Of a stretch of DNA of 64,000 nt, positions 11,809-22,434 are shown piece after piece. The translations under genes were made by a program, and so were the position numbers. The first letter of the stretch is position 1. Each line of letters opens with the position of its first letter. The notes beneath the pieces were generated by a model. That model was not told where the DNA came from, did not search any database, and worked only from the letters and a program-made list of their open reading frames with translations. The DNA is from Chenopodium formosanum (Eukaryota; Streptophyta; Magnoliopsida; Caryophyllales; Amaranthaceae). The stretch is taken from positions 30,397,501 to 30,461,500 of the forward strand of contig CM044865.1 of assembly GCA_024500155.1 (NCBI GenBank). The letters run 5' to 3'.

Positions 11809-12527
11809 TGATGTGAATTATTGATCCGAAAATCAACAAAACACAAGGGATATGTTTAAGTCTAATTCTATACAGGAAATCCACCAAGAATTAAACAAAA
11901 ACTAAGATTAATCAATTAAGAATCCACCTAATTAATCAATCCAAACGAATGTTTTAACTAAAACAAGCAAAACAGCAATTGATCGCAATCAACCAAAACT
12001 CAAGTATGCAACTTAAGAAATAAATCTGAATATTAATCTATATGTAAATCTATTCGTGTGTTTACAGCCCTATTTATAAGACTTAGTTTTCCTAGGAAGA
12101 TAAGGACAAGTCCCTAATTCAATCCTAATTAAACTAGAATTCTAACTTGCTTGAAGAGCAAGCACCTTGGCGCACAAGCATACACCAAACTGATTTATTT
12201 TGCTAACTAACTGTTTTTTAAAGCAACTAAATAAATAAATAAAAATTAAAGAACTAAATAAAGATTAAAGATCCTAATGCTTGAACCAAGAAAAACCCTT
12301 TCAAGTGAAAGGTAAAAACTTGTAAGCAAAATCTAAGTAAAGAAAATTCAAGAAAGTTCAAGAAAGTGAACTAGACTCCAAGAAAAACCACTAAGCAAAC
12401 CGTGGCTTTGCTTTGATATCCAAGAAAGTGTCCATGCAATGCTTGGCTTGAATCAATGTTTAGGGACAAGCTATCTTGATGCATGATAAGCAAATCTTTG
12501 AAGTTCTCCATGCTTAGACTTGCATCA
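11809..12527 (-). repeat. C1 5' LTR
   Basis: A 719-bp copy matching 6417-7135, flanked on the right by the GTAAC duplication (12528-12532). It carries the promoter for the C1 transcript. Confidence 0.95.
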
Positions 12528-12532
12528 GTAAC

Positions 12533-13787
12533 TAGGGCCAAAATAATTTTCTCTAAGGATGCGTACCTTGTTTCCGCGCTGAGTAGGGTCTTGCTTACGT
12601 AGTAGATTGGGAATTAGGATTAAGCTGATCGTCCCTTCAGACACTGCGAGGTACATTTGGAGGGGCTCCCTTTCTTTAGGCTTAGAGAGAATCAACGGGT
12701 TGGCCAAGTACTCTTTTAACTTCAGAAATGCCTCTTCGTGTTCCTGCTCCCACTTGAATTCCTTGTTTTTCTTCAGTACCTCGTAAAAGGCTCTGTTCTT
12801 GTCTGAAGATTTTGAAATGAACCTGTTCAATGCTGCAATTTTCCCTGTTAGGCTCTGTACATCCTTCTTTGATTTTGGTCGTTCCAGATCTAGAATGGCC
12901 TTGACTTGGTCTGGGCTGGCTTCTATTCCTCTTTGTGTTACCATGTATCCTAAGAACTTTCCTGACTGTACTCTGAATGTGCATTTTGTGGGGTTCAACT
13001 TCATATCGTACTACTTCAGGATGGCAAATGCTTCTTTAAGGTCTCTGACGTGCTCTTCTGCCTTCTTGGATTCAACCACCATGTCGTCTATATAGACTTC
13101 TATTGTGTTCCCAATTTGTTTTTCAAACATCTTGTTCACCAGCCTTTGATATGTCGCTCCTGCGTTCTTCAATCCGAAAGACATTACTTTGTAGCAATAT
13201 ATTCCTTGACTAGTGATAAAGGCGGTCTTCTCTTGGTCATCCTTGTGCATGAGGATTTGATTATAACCACTGTACGCATCCATGAAGGATAGCAGCTCGT
13301 GTCTTGCTGTGGCGTCTACCATTGCATCAATATGAGGTAGGGGGAACGGATCTTTTGGGCATGCCTTATTGATATCTGTGAAGTCTATGCAGATTCGCCA
13401 TTTTCCGTTCTTCTTCTTGACTACCACTACATTAGCGAGCCATTCTGGGTATTTTACCTCTCTGATCTTTCCAGTCTTCAATAGGTTTTGGATTTCCTCG
13501 TTGACAATCTTGTTCCTTTCTGGCGCAAATTTCCTTCTCTTCTGCTTTACTGGTGTATGCATTGGGTCCACGTTCAGCTTGTGAGTAATTACATCTGGAG
13601 AGATACCTTTCATGTCTTCATGAGTCCAGGTGAATGCATCTTTTTCTTCTTCTAAGAAGGCATATATTTGCTGTCGGAGATCTGGCTTCAATTCTGACCC
13701 TATCTTGACCTTTTGATCTGGGTGTTTGGGGTTTAACTTGACTTCTGTGGCTTCTTGCTCTTCTGCTATGCTCAATTTCTCTTGGCC
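12533..13787 (-). pseudogene. Element B reverse transcriptase
   Basis: The frame starting near 13787 has the upstream linker (DAFTWTHEDMKGISPDVI) and RT blocks including KIREVKYPEWLANVVVVKKK, WRICIDFTDINKACPKDPFP, MDAYSGYNQI and the intact catalytic EVYIDDMVV. A TAG at 13011-13013 stands where CAG is expected. The frame then continues (12525-13004) through FLGYMVTQRGIEA to the thumb/connection region and is cut by C1 in the middle of pol. The catalytic motif is intact, but the stop and insertions make it inactive. The Ile-Asp-Asp variant is typical of Tat-lineage elements. Confidence 0.88.
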
Positions 13788-13794
13788 AGTGACC

Positions 13795-14383
13795 CTCTAA
13801 GGCCTCTAACTTTCAACAATGAGCAGAAGTTTTCACTACAGCTCTCTCTGAGTTTCGACCAATTCAAGAGTGGGATTAGAGATCAATGTTGCCGAGGCCG
13901 GGATCCACGTGCCGATTATCAACCACCTTGAGGACAAGGTGGAACTCGAGGGGGCCGGTAATGTAATAGACCGGCTTTAGGGGGGGTCAGCCACATATAC
14001 GGGTCTACTCTAAAAGAGTCAAAACACGGGTATCAACAACACAAACCACAAAGAGCAAGGGACAAAATCAATTAAGAAGAGGAGAAGGAAAGGAAGCAAC
14101 CTTAGTCCTAGGATGTTTATTTATGTTTTTCTATATTAGCTAAGTTTCACATGTTAAGCCTTAAGGTCATCCTTGACCATCTTAGTATAAGTAGTATGGC
14201 TAGTGTTAGTGGAAAAGGCAGGCAGAAATTAGTGAGGAAAATTTGGAGAGTTGCAACCTCAAGTTGCTAGGAGATTTGTAGCCTCAAGCTACTATGTATC
14301 CCTTTCATTAATCAGTTCAATGAAAAATCAGTCCTTCTCTTACTAATGAGTATTATCGAGTGAATCAGCCTTGGTCTATAACA
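13795..14383 (+). repeat. Element D 5' LTR
   Basis: 589 bp, ending GTCTATAACA. It differs from 41140-41728 at only two sites (TTCGACC/TTAGACC and CCTTTCATT/CCTTCCATT). The start is defined as the first base shared with the other copy. Confidence 0.88.
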
Positions 14384-14385
14384 AT

Positions 14386-14400
14386 TGGTATCAGAGCAGG
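14386..14400 (+). other. Element D primer binding site (initiator tRNA-Met)
   Basis: TGGTATCAGAGCAGG two bases downstream of the LTR end matches the initiator tRNA-Met primer site and sets element D on the plus strand. Confidence 0.88.
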
Positions 14401-14455
14401 CGGTCTTGTGGACTGTCGGTGACTGAAACCACCGTCCGTACAACGTAAAAAAAAA

Positions 14456-14830
14456 ATGCAGTTTGCTGGAACAGAAGGAGCACATCTCATGAGGCAATGG
14501 ATTCAAGAAGGATTCGAACACCTTTCACGCATAAGGGAACTAAGAACTTCGGATCTCAAGGAGGAGGCGCAGAGAACTCGACAAGAGCTGCAACTTCCAG
14601 AGTTTAATGGAAGCAATTTGGAAGATTGGGTCCTTCAACTTGAGGATTCCTTCCAATTCCTCGAGATGAATGAGGAGACGAAGTTGAAGGCTGCCATTAT
14701 TGGACTTGATGGCAAGGCGTTGCAGTGGTTTGAACGTGAACACCAATGGCAACCATTTCGTGACTGGCAAGAATTGAAGACTTGGATGCTTCGAAATTCA
14801 GGGAGGTGGCTACCAAATAAGAAGGAAAGG
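14456..14830 (+). CDS. Element D Gag, N-terminal part
   Basis: 125 codons from an ATG 72 bp after the LTR. Residues about 45-120 are a Ty3/gypsy Gag core: LPEFNGSNLEDWVLQLED, a helix-rich middle and ALQWFEREHQWQPF. The sequence is cut between codons by element E; the first LTR codon is TGA, so this half alone would make a truncated protein. The frame continues without a break at 39322 once E and one TSD copy are removed. It would form the particle shell in the cytoplasm. Confidence 0.8.
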
Positions 14831-15476
14831 TGATTTGGGTATTTTTATACCCGACCAGGTGGCCCAACCAGAAAGCGCCACGTGTCCTCCATATAGGTGC
14901 CATTTGGACCTTTGGAGTGATGACACGTGGAGGGTGGACTTTTCTCCGTCCTACGTGGACTGAAGGTCCAGCAGGGACCATTCAGTCGGCGACACGTGTC
15001 ACCCAAAAGGTGCTTCAGAATCCTTTTGGGCATAGTGACACGTAAAACTCAGGTATTGGCCCTGGGATGGCGGCCTTCTCAGGCCCAAATCCCGAGGCGC
15101 CGCAAAGCAGCGTGACCTAACTCCTAGGTCACCAGATCCTAGGAGGGCACACTTTTCCCTATAAATAGGGAAATTACGTCATTTATGACGAGACACGAAA
15201 AAAGAGAAAAAACAACGTAACATTTACAACACGAGACAATACGTCACTTACCACAGAGCTGTTGTTTTCAAGAAACACACAGCACTTTACCTGAGCTTGG
15301 AATCCAAGCAGATAACTTTACTTCCGCACGTTTTATCTCCGAGTATTTACTGACTTAATCTTCGGAGGCGGACCACCGACCATCCGGCGGTCCGTTTGCT
15401 TTGCAGGTACAGGCATCCTCAGTTGAGTCCAGTTTCAGTGTTGTAACTCTCCCGAGGGACAAAAACCCCCGAAACA
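14831..15476 (+). repeat. Element E 5' LTR
   Basis: TGATTTGGG to CCGAAACA, 646 bp. The upstream half has repeated ACGTG cores, including CACGTG at 14879-14884, 14924-14929 and 14994-14999. A TATA box in the palindrome CCCTATAAATAGGG follows at 15158-15171. One G-box present in the 3' LTR (TGACACGTGTCAC) is changed to TGACACGTAAAAC here. Confidence 0.95.
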
Positions 15477-15477
15477 T

Positions 15478-15495
15478 TTGGCGCCGTCTGTGGGG
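15478..15495 (+). other. Element E primer binding site (TGGCGCC type)
   Basis: TGGCGCCGTCTGTGGGGA follows the LTR end after one base. The first nine bases fit the 3' end of tRNA-Asp and the rest does not, so the exact primer tRNA is uncertain. Element F has the same site. Confidence 0.75.
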
Positions 15496-15509
15496 AGAGT
15501 ACCTCTGAA

Positions 15510-17450
15510 ATGGCTTCACAAGAGCTTGTACCAAATCCGGAGACCATTCGGCCTCCAAATGATGTACTGGTCCAAACGGACCATGACTCAGGTGACGACG
15601 CTGATGTCGAAACCTATGTGGATCCAAATGGATCCCTCATCTCTAAACGCATCCGCAGTAAGGAACGGCGAGAGCGTCCCCATGTTCAGGCAGGACCAAG
15701 CAAAACTGCTGGCCAGCCAAAGAAGCCCTCGGGGCGGCTGGTTGATCCTTCCCAGGCGGCAGGATCAACTCCCGTCACTCGGGATGAGCTAATGTCTATC
15801 CTGAGCAGCCTCCGGGGTGAAATCAAGCAGCTTGCCTCAAAGAAGTCGCCTACTCCTAGAAAGGAGCAGTCGGCCAAGAAGCCAACCCAAGCTGGCAAAC
15901 AGAAGTCGGTCAGGGACCGTCAGCCGACTCCTCATCCTGCTCCTAAGGAGAAGGCCAGGCCCCAATTTGAACTTAATCGGCTCCGTTTCCCAGAAATGGG
16001 CGCAAGAAAACCCATCCGGCACATACAGTCGGATGGTAGCAAGAAAACGTTCTCTGACGCTCGGCAATACATTGAGGAGAGGAGAACCCAGCAATCAGAG
16101 TCGGCTTCAACGTCGACTTATCATGATAGCTTTCGGAATACCTCTGTGAGGTGTTCCCAGTCTGTACATGAGACCCCAGCAAGCAGCCAAAGGGTTCAGT
16201 CTGGGCCACATGTGATTCAGTCCGCCCAGTACATGGCACAACCATTATACCAGGTGTCAGTTGTACCTTACATGCAACCTACCCTCTATGGAGGACAGGC
16301 GGCATACGGCTATCAGCCGATGGACTGACAACTTAGGCTGCAACACCTTGGAGATCAACCCTCTGCTTTCTCCAGGGAAATAACTGAAGCCGTACAGCCG
16401 GCCAAAGTTAAAAACGTTCTGGTTGGAGCCTATGACGGGACCTCCAACCTAGAAGACCACCTGCTAGCATACACCCATATCATGTATTTACGGGGGTTGG
16501 ATGATGCCGCATGGTGTCGTTGCTTTTCAGCCACCCTGAAGGGCATAGCCCAGCAGTGGTTTGGCAACCTGCCAGCTGGCTGCATAAATAGCTTCAAGAC
16601 GCTTGCATTCTTGTTTGCATCAAACTTCTCTATGAACATCCCTGCCAAAAAGACAAGTCTTGACTTGAGCAATGTACAGCAGGGAGATAGAGAAGGTTTG
16701 CGATCCTACGTCAGGCGGTTCAATCTGGTCCGAATCCATATTCATGGGCTGTCTGATGAGGTCGCCTTCACAAACTTCTTTAAGGGTCTGAAGGACGGGT
16801 CTACTTTTAAGTACGAACTCGTCCGAAAACAAATCTTTACTCTGCAAGGAGCCTTGCGAGAGGCGGAAGCCTACATACAGACGACTGAACTCTGCTCCTC
16901 CAATAAGCAGTCGGACCATAAGAAGTCCGACCGGCAGAAAGAGACTCGGTCTGCTCAGCCGGCTCCTAAGCCAGAAGAGAGCAAAAAGAAAAAGCAAGTC
17001 TGGGCCATTGATAACTCTGATCAACCTGCCTAGAAGAAGAAAAAAGAGTGGAAACCGTACGTTCCAAGGTACGAATTCCACAAGGACTGCTGCTCCATCC
17101 TCTTGGAAATTAAGGATCGGCTAACTCTTGAAAAGCCGACTGCTATGAAAGGTTCCGTTGAAAATCGAAACAAGAACAAGCATTGCCTTTTCCATGAGGA
17201 TGTTGGCCATGACACGAACGACTGCTTTAGTCTCAAGCGGGAGCTCGACTGTCTGACCGACAAAGGACAGCTGAAGTCCTATGTGAAGTCCAAAGTGACT
17301 TCAAAAGAAAATCTGGGGCAGTCCAAGAAGAAGACTCCCCAGCCTGCTGTGAGTGCCGAAACTGATGAAGAACCGGTGTATACCATAGCAGGCGGATTTG
17401 CCGGTGGTGGCCCGACCATTCGGGGCACCAAGGACCATTTGAGAAAGATG
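15510..17450 (+). pseudogene. Element E Gag
   Basis: Starts MASQELVPNPE close behind the primer site. A long basic, Pro/Ser-rich N-terminus is followed by the Gag core (YLRGLDDAAWCRCF, GIAQQWFGNLPAG, FASNFSMNIPAKK) and a zinc-knuckle-like block (CLFHEDVGHDTNDC, Cys-x2-His type usual in Tat Gag). Two nonsense codons break it: TGA at 16326-16328, where F has TGG, and TAG at 17031-17033, where F has CAG. Element F interrupts the frame at 17456. Gag and protease are one frame, and the protease continues after F. Confidence 0.88.
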
Positions 17451-17455
17451 GTTAA

Positions 17456-17953
17456 TGTTTAGGGTATTTTTACCCTGCCACGTGGTCCAATCAGAGGGTG
17501 ACACGTGTCAGCCTCAGATTGGTCCAAAATGGACCAACCCCTGTTTGACACGTGTCATTCCAGAGATAGAAGGGAAAAGGCGGCCTTCAGGCCCAAATCC
17601 CAAGAAAGCCGGAATACGGCGCAACCCACCAATGATTAGGGTACAGTGACCTAATCAGGGGCAATTCCCAATGACCCTATAAATAGGGGGATGTTCCTCC
17701 TTTTGAGAGGACGGTTTTTGGGACCAATTATTGCAACTGTATTCTCTGACACCAGAGAAACACCTGAGCTTGGAATCCGAGCAGATACCCACCTAAATTT
17801 CCGTTCTCTTTATCCCGTTTCAAGTTACTAACTTGTGCGTCGGAGGCGGAGCACCACCCAACAGGTGTCTCCGTTGGTTTTGCAGGTACAGCTCACTGCG
17901 GATCAGTTTTCGTGTTGTAACTCTCCCAAGGGACAAAAAAAACACCCAAAACA
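17456..17953 (+). repeat. Element F 5' LTR
   Basis: TGTTTAGGG to CCAAAACA, 498 bp. Three CACGTG cores (one in GCCACGTGG, two in TGACACGTGTCA) lie upstream of a TATA box at 17679-17686 in the palindrome CCCTATAAATAGGG. Confidence 0.95.
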
Positions 17954-17954
17954 T

Positions 17955-17972
17955 TTGGCGCCGTCTGTGGGG
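17955..17972 (+). other. Element F primer binding site (TGGCGCC type)
   Basis: TGGCGCCGTCTGTGGGGA, identical to the site of element E, one base after the LTR. Confidence 0.75.
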
Positions 17973-17986
17973 AGAGTACCTCGAAG

Positions 17987-20566
17987 ATGGTTCAAGAGTC
18001 TGTACCACCTCCTAACCGCCTAGGCGAAGACCCAGAAATCTTTACAGACCATGAGGAGGATGAGGATCCTCAGGTCGAAACCTCTACAGCTGAGGACGGC
18101 TCCCTCAGAGTCAAGCGCATCCGGCCCAGAGAGACTCTGGAACGGGGCGCCTCCCAGGCGGGTCCAAGCAGACCTACTGGGCAGCCGGAAGGAGCAACCC
18201 AAACGGCAGCTGGATCGGCCCCTGTCACCCGAGACGAACTCATAAGGTTCATGACGAGTTTCAAGGGTGAAATCACAAAGCTGATCACCAAAAGCCAGGC
18301 TGGCCCAAGTAAAGGTCAGTCAGCAAAGAAGACTCCTCCAGAGAAGGGGAAGTCAGTCAGAAACCGACAGCCTACTTCCCATCCAAAGGAGAAGGCAGCC
18401 GGGACCATTGATTGGTCAAAAATTCTCCTTCCTGGGGGAAACACTAATAACCCTCGCCGGCTTCATCAGCCGGTGAGAAGTAAAAAATCAACTCTCGATG
18501 CCCGGGAAATCATCAACCGGAAGAGAAATCAATCGCTGTCTGAGTCGGCTTCAACGTCAAACTTTCCGGACAGCTTCAACAATATTTCTGCAGGGCGTAC
18601 ACCCTCCTTGCATGAGAGTCAAACAGGCGGTAATACCGTCCATTCTGGCCCTCATATGATTGGAAATGTACCGTATGTGCCTACTCAGGCTTACGGACAG
18701 TATTCTCCTCACTTCATGCAGCCAGCCTTCTTTGGAGGTCAGGCGGCATATCCAAATGTTCAGCCACTGGACTGGCAGCTTCGACTGCTGCGCTTGGGTG
18801 AACAGCCTTCTGCGTTCACTCGGGAGATAACCGAGGCGGCTCAGCCGACCAAGGTTAAGAATGTGTTGGTTGGTACCTATGATGGTACCACCAATCCAGA
18901 AGATCACCTCATGGCTTACACCAACCTCATGTATTTGCAGGGGTTGGATGATGCCACTTGGTGTCGATGCTTTCCGGCTACATTGAAGGGCATCGCCCAA
19001 CAATGGTTTGGCAACCTGCCAGCCGGGTCTATAGACAGCTTCAGGAAGCTTGCCTTCCTGTTTGCTTCCAACTTCTCAATGAACATCCCTGCTAAAAAAA
19101 CAAGCCTTGATTTGAGCACTGTTAAGCAGGGAGAGAGAGAAGGGCTGCGCTCGTATGTCAGGCGGTTCAACCTAATCAGAATTCAGATTCAGGGACTGTC
19201 TGATGAGGTAGCTTTTACAGACTTTTTTAAAGGTCTGAGAGACGGGTCGACCTTTAAGTTCGACCTAGTCAGAAAAGGGGCTTTCACCCTGCAGGCGGCC
19301 CTGAGGGAGGCGGAAAGCTACATTCAAGCTACCGACCTCTGCTCGCCTGGTAGCCAGTCAGACTCCAAGAAGTCTGACAAACAGAAAGACAGTCGGTCAG
19401 CTCAGCCGGCTAAAAACAAAGAAGAGAGCAAGAAAAGAAAAGAAGTCTGGGCGGTTGCTGACTCTGACCAGCCGTCCCAGAAGAAAAAGAAAGAATTTAA
19501 ACCGTACGTCCCCAAGTACGAGTTTAATAAAGACTGCAACTCCATCTTCATGGAGGTAAAGGACCGGTTGTCCATTGAGAAGCCGAATCCTATGAAGAGT
19601 TCTGTCCAGTCACGGAACAAGAATAAATTCTGTCAGTTCCATGAGGAGGTCGGCCATGACACCAACAACTGCTTCAGTCTTCAGCGTGCGTTGGACCGTC
19701 TGGCTGACAAAGGGCTGTTGAAGTCCTACATTTCTAAGTCCCCAGCCGGGGCAAAAAAGAAAAACAAGGGTCAGTCCTCCAAGACTACCCCCCAGCCTGC
19801 TAGTAGCTCGGATACCGACAAGGAGCCGGTCTACACTATAGCAGGCGGGTTCTCATGTGGTGGCCCTACCATCCGGGGCACCAAGAGCCATCTTCGAAAG
19901 ATGGACAAAGATGATGATGAGCAGGCGGAAGCCAGCTCCTCCTTCCCAGACGTCTTGATCACGGAGAAGGATAGGGGCAGCGTTCGCCGCCCGCATGATG
20001 ACCCGGTGGTCATTGAATGTAAGGTTGCCAATCAGCTGGTTGGACGGATCCTTATTGACACCGGCAGCTCATCAGACATCATCAGCCTCCGGTGCTTGCA
20101 AAAGCTGAAATACAATATCAGCAGCATGCACCTGGTCACCCACCCCTTGGTTGGTTTTGGGGGTGGGATGGTCTACCCAGCCGGAAGAATTGATTTACCC
20201 ATCCGGCTGGGGGAGAAAGGCCAGGGACGACATATTGTCGTCAGATTCTTGGTCGTTGAGGAGTTGACCGCCTATAACATCATTCTTGGCAGGCCAACCC
20301 TCAACGTAGCCAAGGCGGTAATCATCCCTTCCCTCATGCTCATCAAGTATGAAAGAGATGACGGCTCTGTTGGTTCCTTGAATGGGGATCAGAAGACGGC
20401 CCGAGAATGTTATCTCTCAGCCGTCCGAGATACCGTGGCCCCAGGCGGTCAGGAACCGATAGACCTTGACAACGTCAAGGATGCCGACCCAGCTCCTGCC
20501 CCATCAGCAGCCGGAAAGAAAAGAAAGGCTCCACTGCTGGTGGAGGTGAAAAAAGAGAAAAAATAG
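17987..20566 (+). CDS. Element F Gag-protease
   Basis: An intact 859-codon frame. Residues 1-290 are basic and Ser/Pro-rich. About 300-420 is the Gag core (LQGLDDATWCRCFPATLKG, QQWFGNLPAG, FASNFSMNIPAKK). Near 548 is a zinc-knuckle-like CQFHEEVGHDTNNC. Near 688 is the aspartic protease active site RILIDTGSSSDIIS, with the flap-side block NIILGRPTLN near 765. It ends in a Lys-rich stretch at a TAG that sits in a strong readthrough context (next feature). The start at MVQESVPPP matches the E start position relative to the primer site. This is the best-preserved gene in the window and would make particles and process them. Confidence 0.92.
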   Translation: MVQESVPPPNRLGEDPEIFTDHEEDEDPQVETSTAEDGSLRVKRIRPRETLERGASQAGPSRPTGQPEGATQTAAGSAPVTRDELIRFMTSFKGEITKLITKSQAGPSKGQSAKKTPPEKGKSVRNRQPTSHPKEKAAGTIDWSKILLPGGNTNNPRRLHQPVRSKKSTLDAREIINRKRNQSLSESASTSNFPDSFNNISAGRTPSLHESQTGGNTVHSGPHMIGNVPYVPTQAYGQYSPHFMQPAFFGGQAAYPNVQPLDWQLRLLRLGEQPSAFTREITEAAQPTKVKNVLVGTYDGTTNPEDHLMAYTNLMYLQGLDDATWCRCFPATLKGIAQQWFGNLPAGSIDSFRKLAFLFASNFSMNIPAKKTSLDLSTVKQGEREGLRSYVRRFNLIRIQIQGLSDEVAFTDFFKGLRDGSTFKFDLVRKGAFTLQAALREAESYIQATDLCSPGSQSDSKKSDKQKDSRSAQPAKNKEESKKRKEVWAVADSDQPSQKKKKEFKPYVPKYEFNKDCNSIFMEVKDRLSIEKPNPMKSSVQSRNKNKFCQFHEEVGHDTNNCFSLQRALDRLADKGLLKSYISKSPAGAKKKNKGQSSKTTPQPASSSDTDKEPVYTIAGGFSCGGPTIRGTKSHLRKMDKDDDEQAEASSSFPDVLITEKDRGSVRRPHDDPVVIECKVANQLVGRILIDTGSSSDIISLRCLQKLKYNISSMHLVTHPLVGFGGGMVYPAGRIDLPIRLGEKGQGRHIVVRFLVVEELTAYNIILGRPTLNVAKAVIIPSLMLIKYERDDGSVGSLNGDQKTARECYLSAVRDTVAPGGQEPIDLDNVKDADPAPAPSAAGKKRKAPLLVEVKKEKK

Positions 20567-20572
20567 CAATCA
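20564..20572 (+). promoter_or_regulatory. Leaky stop between protease and RT of F (TAG CAA TCA)
   Basis: The gag-protease frame ends with TAG directly followed by CAA TCA, which fits the tobacco-mosaic-virus-type readthrough rule UAG-CAR-YYA. The same frame stays open for the whole of pol. Element E has the identical nine bases at the same place. Function is inferred, not shown. Confidence 0.65.
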
Positions 20573-22434
20573 CTGACCGGTGAACGGTCAGATGAGCTAC
20601 GTCCCCAACCGGCTGGCGAAAGTATTGACCTTGTACTGGACGACAGCCGTCCAGAACGCACTGTTAAGGTGGGGACGGTTGCTCATGCTACCTTGGGTGC
20701 AAGCTTGCACCTTCTGCTGAAAGAATTCAAAGACATTTTTGCCTTTGAAGTGGAAGAGATGCCAGGCGTCAGCCCGGATCTTGCTGTCCACAAACTCGCC
20801 GTTGACCCCAAAAAGAAGCCCATCCGGCAAAAGAAAAGAAATCACGGCGAGGAAAGAAGTCAGGCGGCAGCTGCCGAAGTCAAAAAGCTGCTAGACGCCA
20901 GGTTCATTCGGCCTTGTAATTTCCCCGACTGGGTGGCCAATGTGGTCCTTGTTAAAAAACCGAATGGGACCTGGCGCATGTGTGTTGATTACACAGACCT
21001 CAACAAGGCGTGTCCAAAGGACAGTTATCCGCTTCCAAAGATCGACAGTCTGGTCGACTCTACAGCCGGTCACGCCTTGATGAGCTTTATGGATGCCTAC
21101 TCCGGCTTCCATCAGATACCCCTGTGGAAGAAAGACCCAGAGAAGACGGCCTTCGTCATTGATCAGGGGCTATTCTGTTATACTGTGATGCCGTTTGGCT
21201 TGAAAAATGCGCCTGCCACTTTCCAAAGGATGATTAATACGGTCTTCATTAATCAAATTGGGAGGAATGTGGAGGCGTACATTGATGACATGATAGTCAA
21301 ATCCAAGCTACAGACGGATCACCTTGCTGATCTCCGAGAAACATTCACCACCCTCAGGCGGCATAAGGTTATGTTAAATCCTAAGAAATGCGTCTTTGGT
21401 GTTGAGTCTGGGAAGTTTCTCGGGTTCCTGATTGATCAAAGGGGGATAGAGGCTAACCCCGAAAAGATACAGGCGGTGATTGACATGAAGTCACCCCGCT
21501 CTGTTAAGGAAGTTCAGAGACTCACCGGTTGTCTGGCCGCCCTGGGGAGGTTCCTCAGCCGGTCAGGTGACAAATGCCTCTACTTCTTCCAAGCAATCAG
21601 GAAGAAGACTAGATTTGAATGGGGGGATGATGCTGAGGCGGCGTTCCAGAGGTTGAAAGAGCATTTACATTCTCTGCCTAGGTTGGTCAGTCCTTTGCCT
21701 AGGGAGACGTTGTACATGTACTTAGCCGTCTCAGACCATGCCCTCAGCGCCGTTCTCCTTGCTGAGCGAGACGGCATTCAGTTCCCGGTTTACTTCATTA
21801 GCCATGTTCTTAAAAATGCTGAACTCCGGTACCCCATGGTTGAAAAATTTGGCCTCGCTTTGTATATGGCATTCAAAAAATTGAAGCCTTACTTTTTGGC
21901 GCATCCGGTGGTGATTTACACGGACCAGCCACTCAAGCGGCCAATGTCTACCTTGGACTCATCTGGGAGAATGTTGAAATGGGCTATTGAAATGCAGAGC
22001 CTTGAAATCACTTACGAACCAAGAAAGGCAGTGAAGGGTCAGGCGTTTGCCGACTTCATTGTGGAAATGACTCGTCCGGTGGCTCCGGATAATCTTGATC
22101 AGGTTTGGAAAGTGTACGTAGACGGGAGCTCTACAAAGAACGGATGTGGTGCAGGTGTAATTTATGAGTCTCCTGAAGGAGACAGATTTGAGTATGCACT
22201 ACGCTTCAAATTTCAGGCCTCTAACAATGAGGCGGAATATGAAGCCCTGCTAGCCGGCATTCGCATGTGTAAGGCGGCAGGGGCCATGAAAATTGACGCC
22301 TACTCTGATTCTCAATTGGTTGTTAGCCAGTATGAGGGAAGCTACGAGGCTACCCATCCGGCTATGGTTAAATATCTTCAGGCAGTCAAAGAAGAGACCA
22401 AGGCGCTTGAGGAATTCCGGCTGAATCAGGTGCC
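20567..22434 (+). pseudogene. Element F RT and truncated RNase H
   Basis: The frame is continuous with gag-protease across the TAG. A linker (TGERSDELRPQPAGESIDL, then FKDIFAFEVEEMPGVSPDL) leads into RT with FIRPCNFPDWVANVVLVKKP, WRMCVDYTDLNKACPKDSYP, MDAYSGFHQIPL and intact catalytic VEAYIDDMIVKS (about 21270-21305). RNase H has VYVDGSSTKNGCGAGVI, NNEAEYEALLAG and AYSDSQLVVSQ. After ALEEFRLNQVP (near 22434) similarity to E stops, and the frame runs on about 32 codons into antisense-gene sequence to a stop at 22531. The last RNase H block and all of IN are missing. RT looks competent; the copy cannot integrate alone. Confidence 0.9.

Larger units (their letters stand above)
6417..12527 (-). 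mobile_element. Element C1: complete chromovirus-like (CRM-like) Ty3/gypsy element
   Basis: A 6111-bp element with two 719-bp LTRs differing at about 3 sites, a perfect 5-bp target duplication, an initiator tRNA-Met primer site and one gag-protease-RT-RH-IN reading path. Coding sequence runs about 52 codons into the 3' LTR. Overlap of coding sequence with the LTR and this RT/IN type are known features of the CRM clade of centromere-associated chromoviruses; that assignment is inference. The near-identical LTRs indicate a recent insertion. Two frameshifts make this copy defective. Confidence 0.9.
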
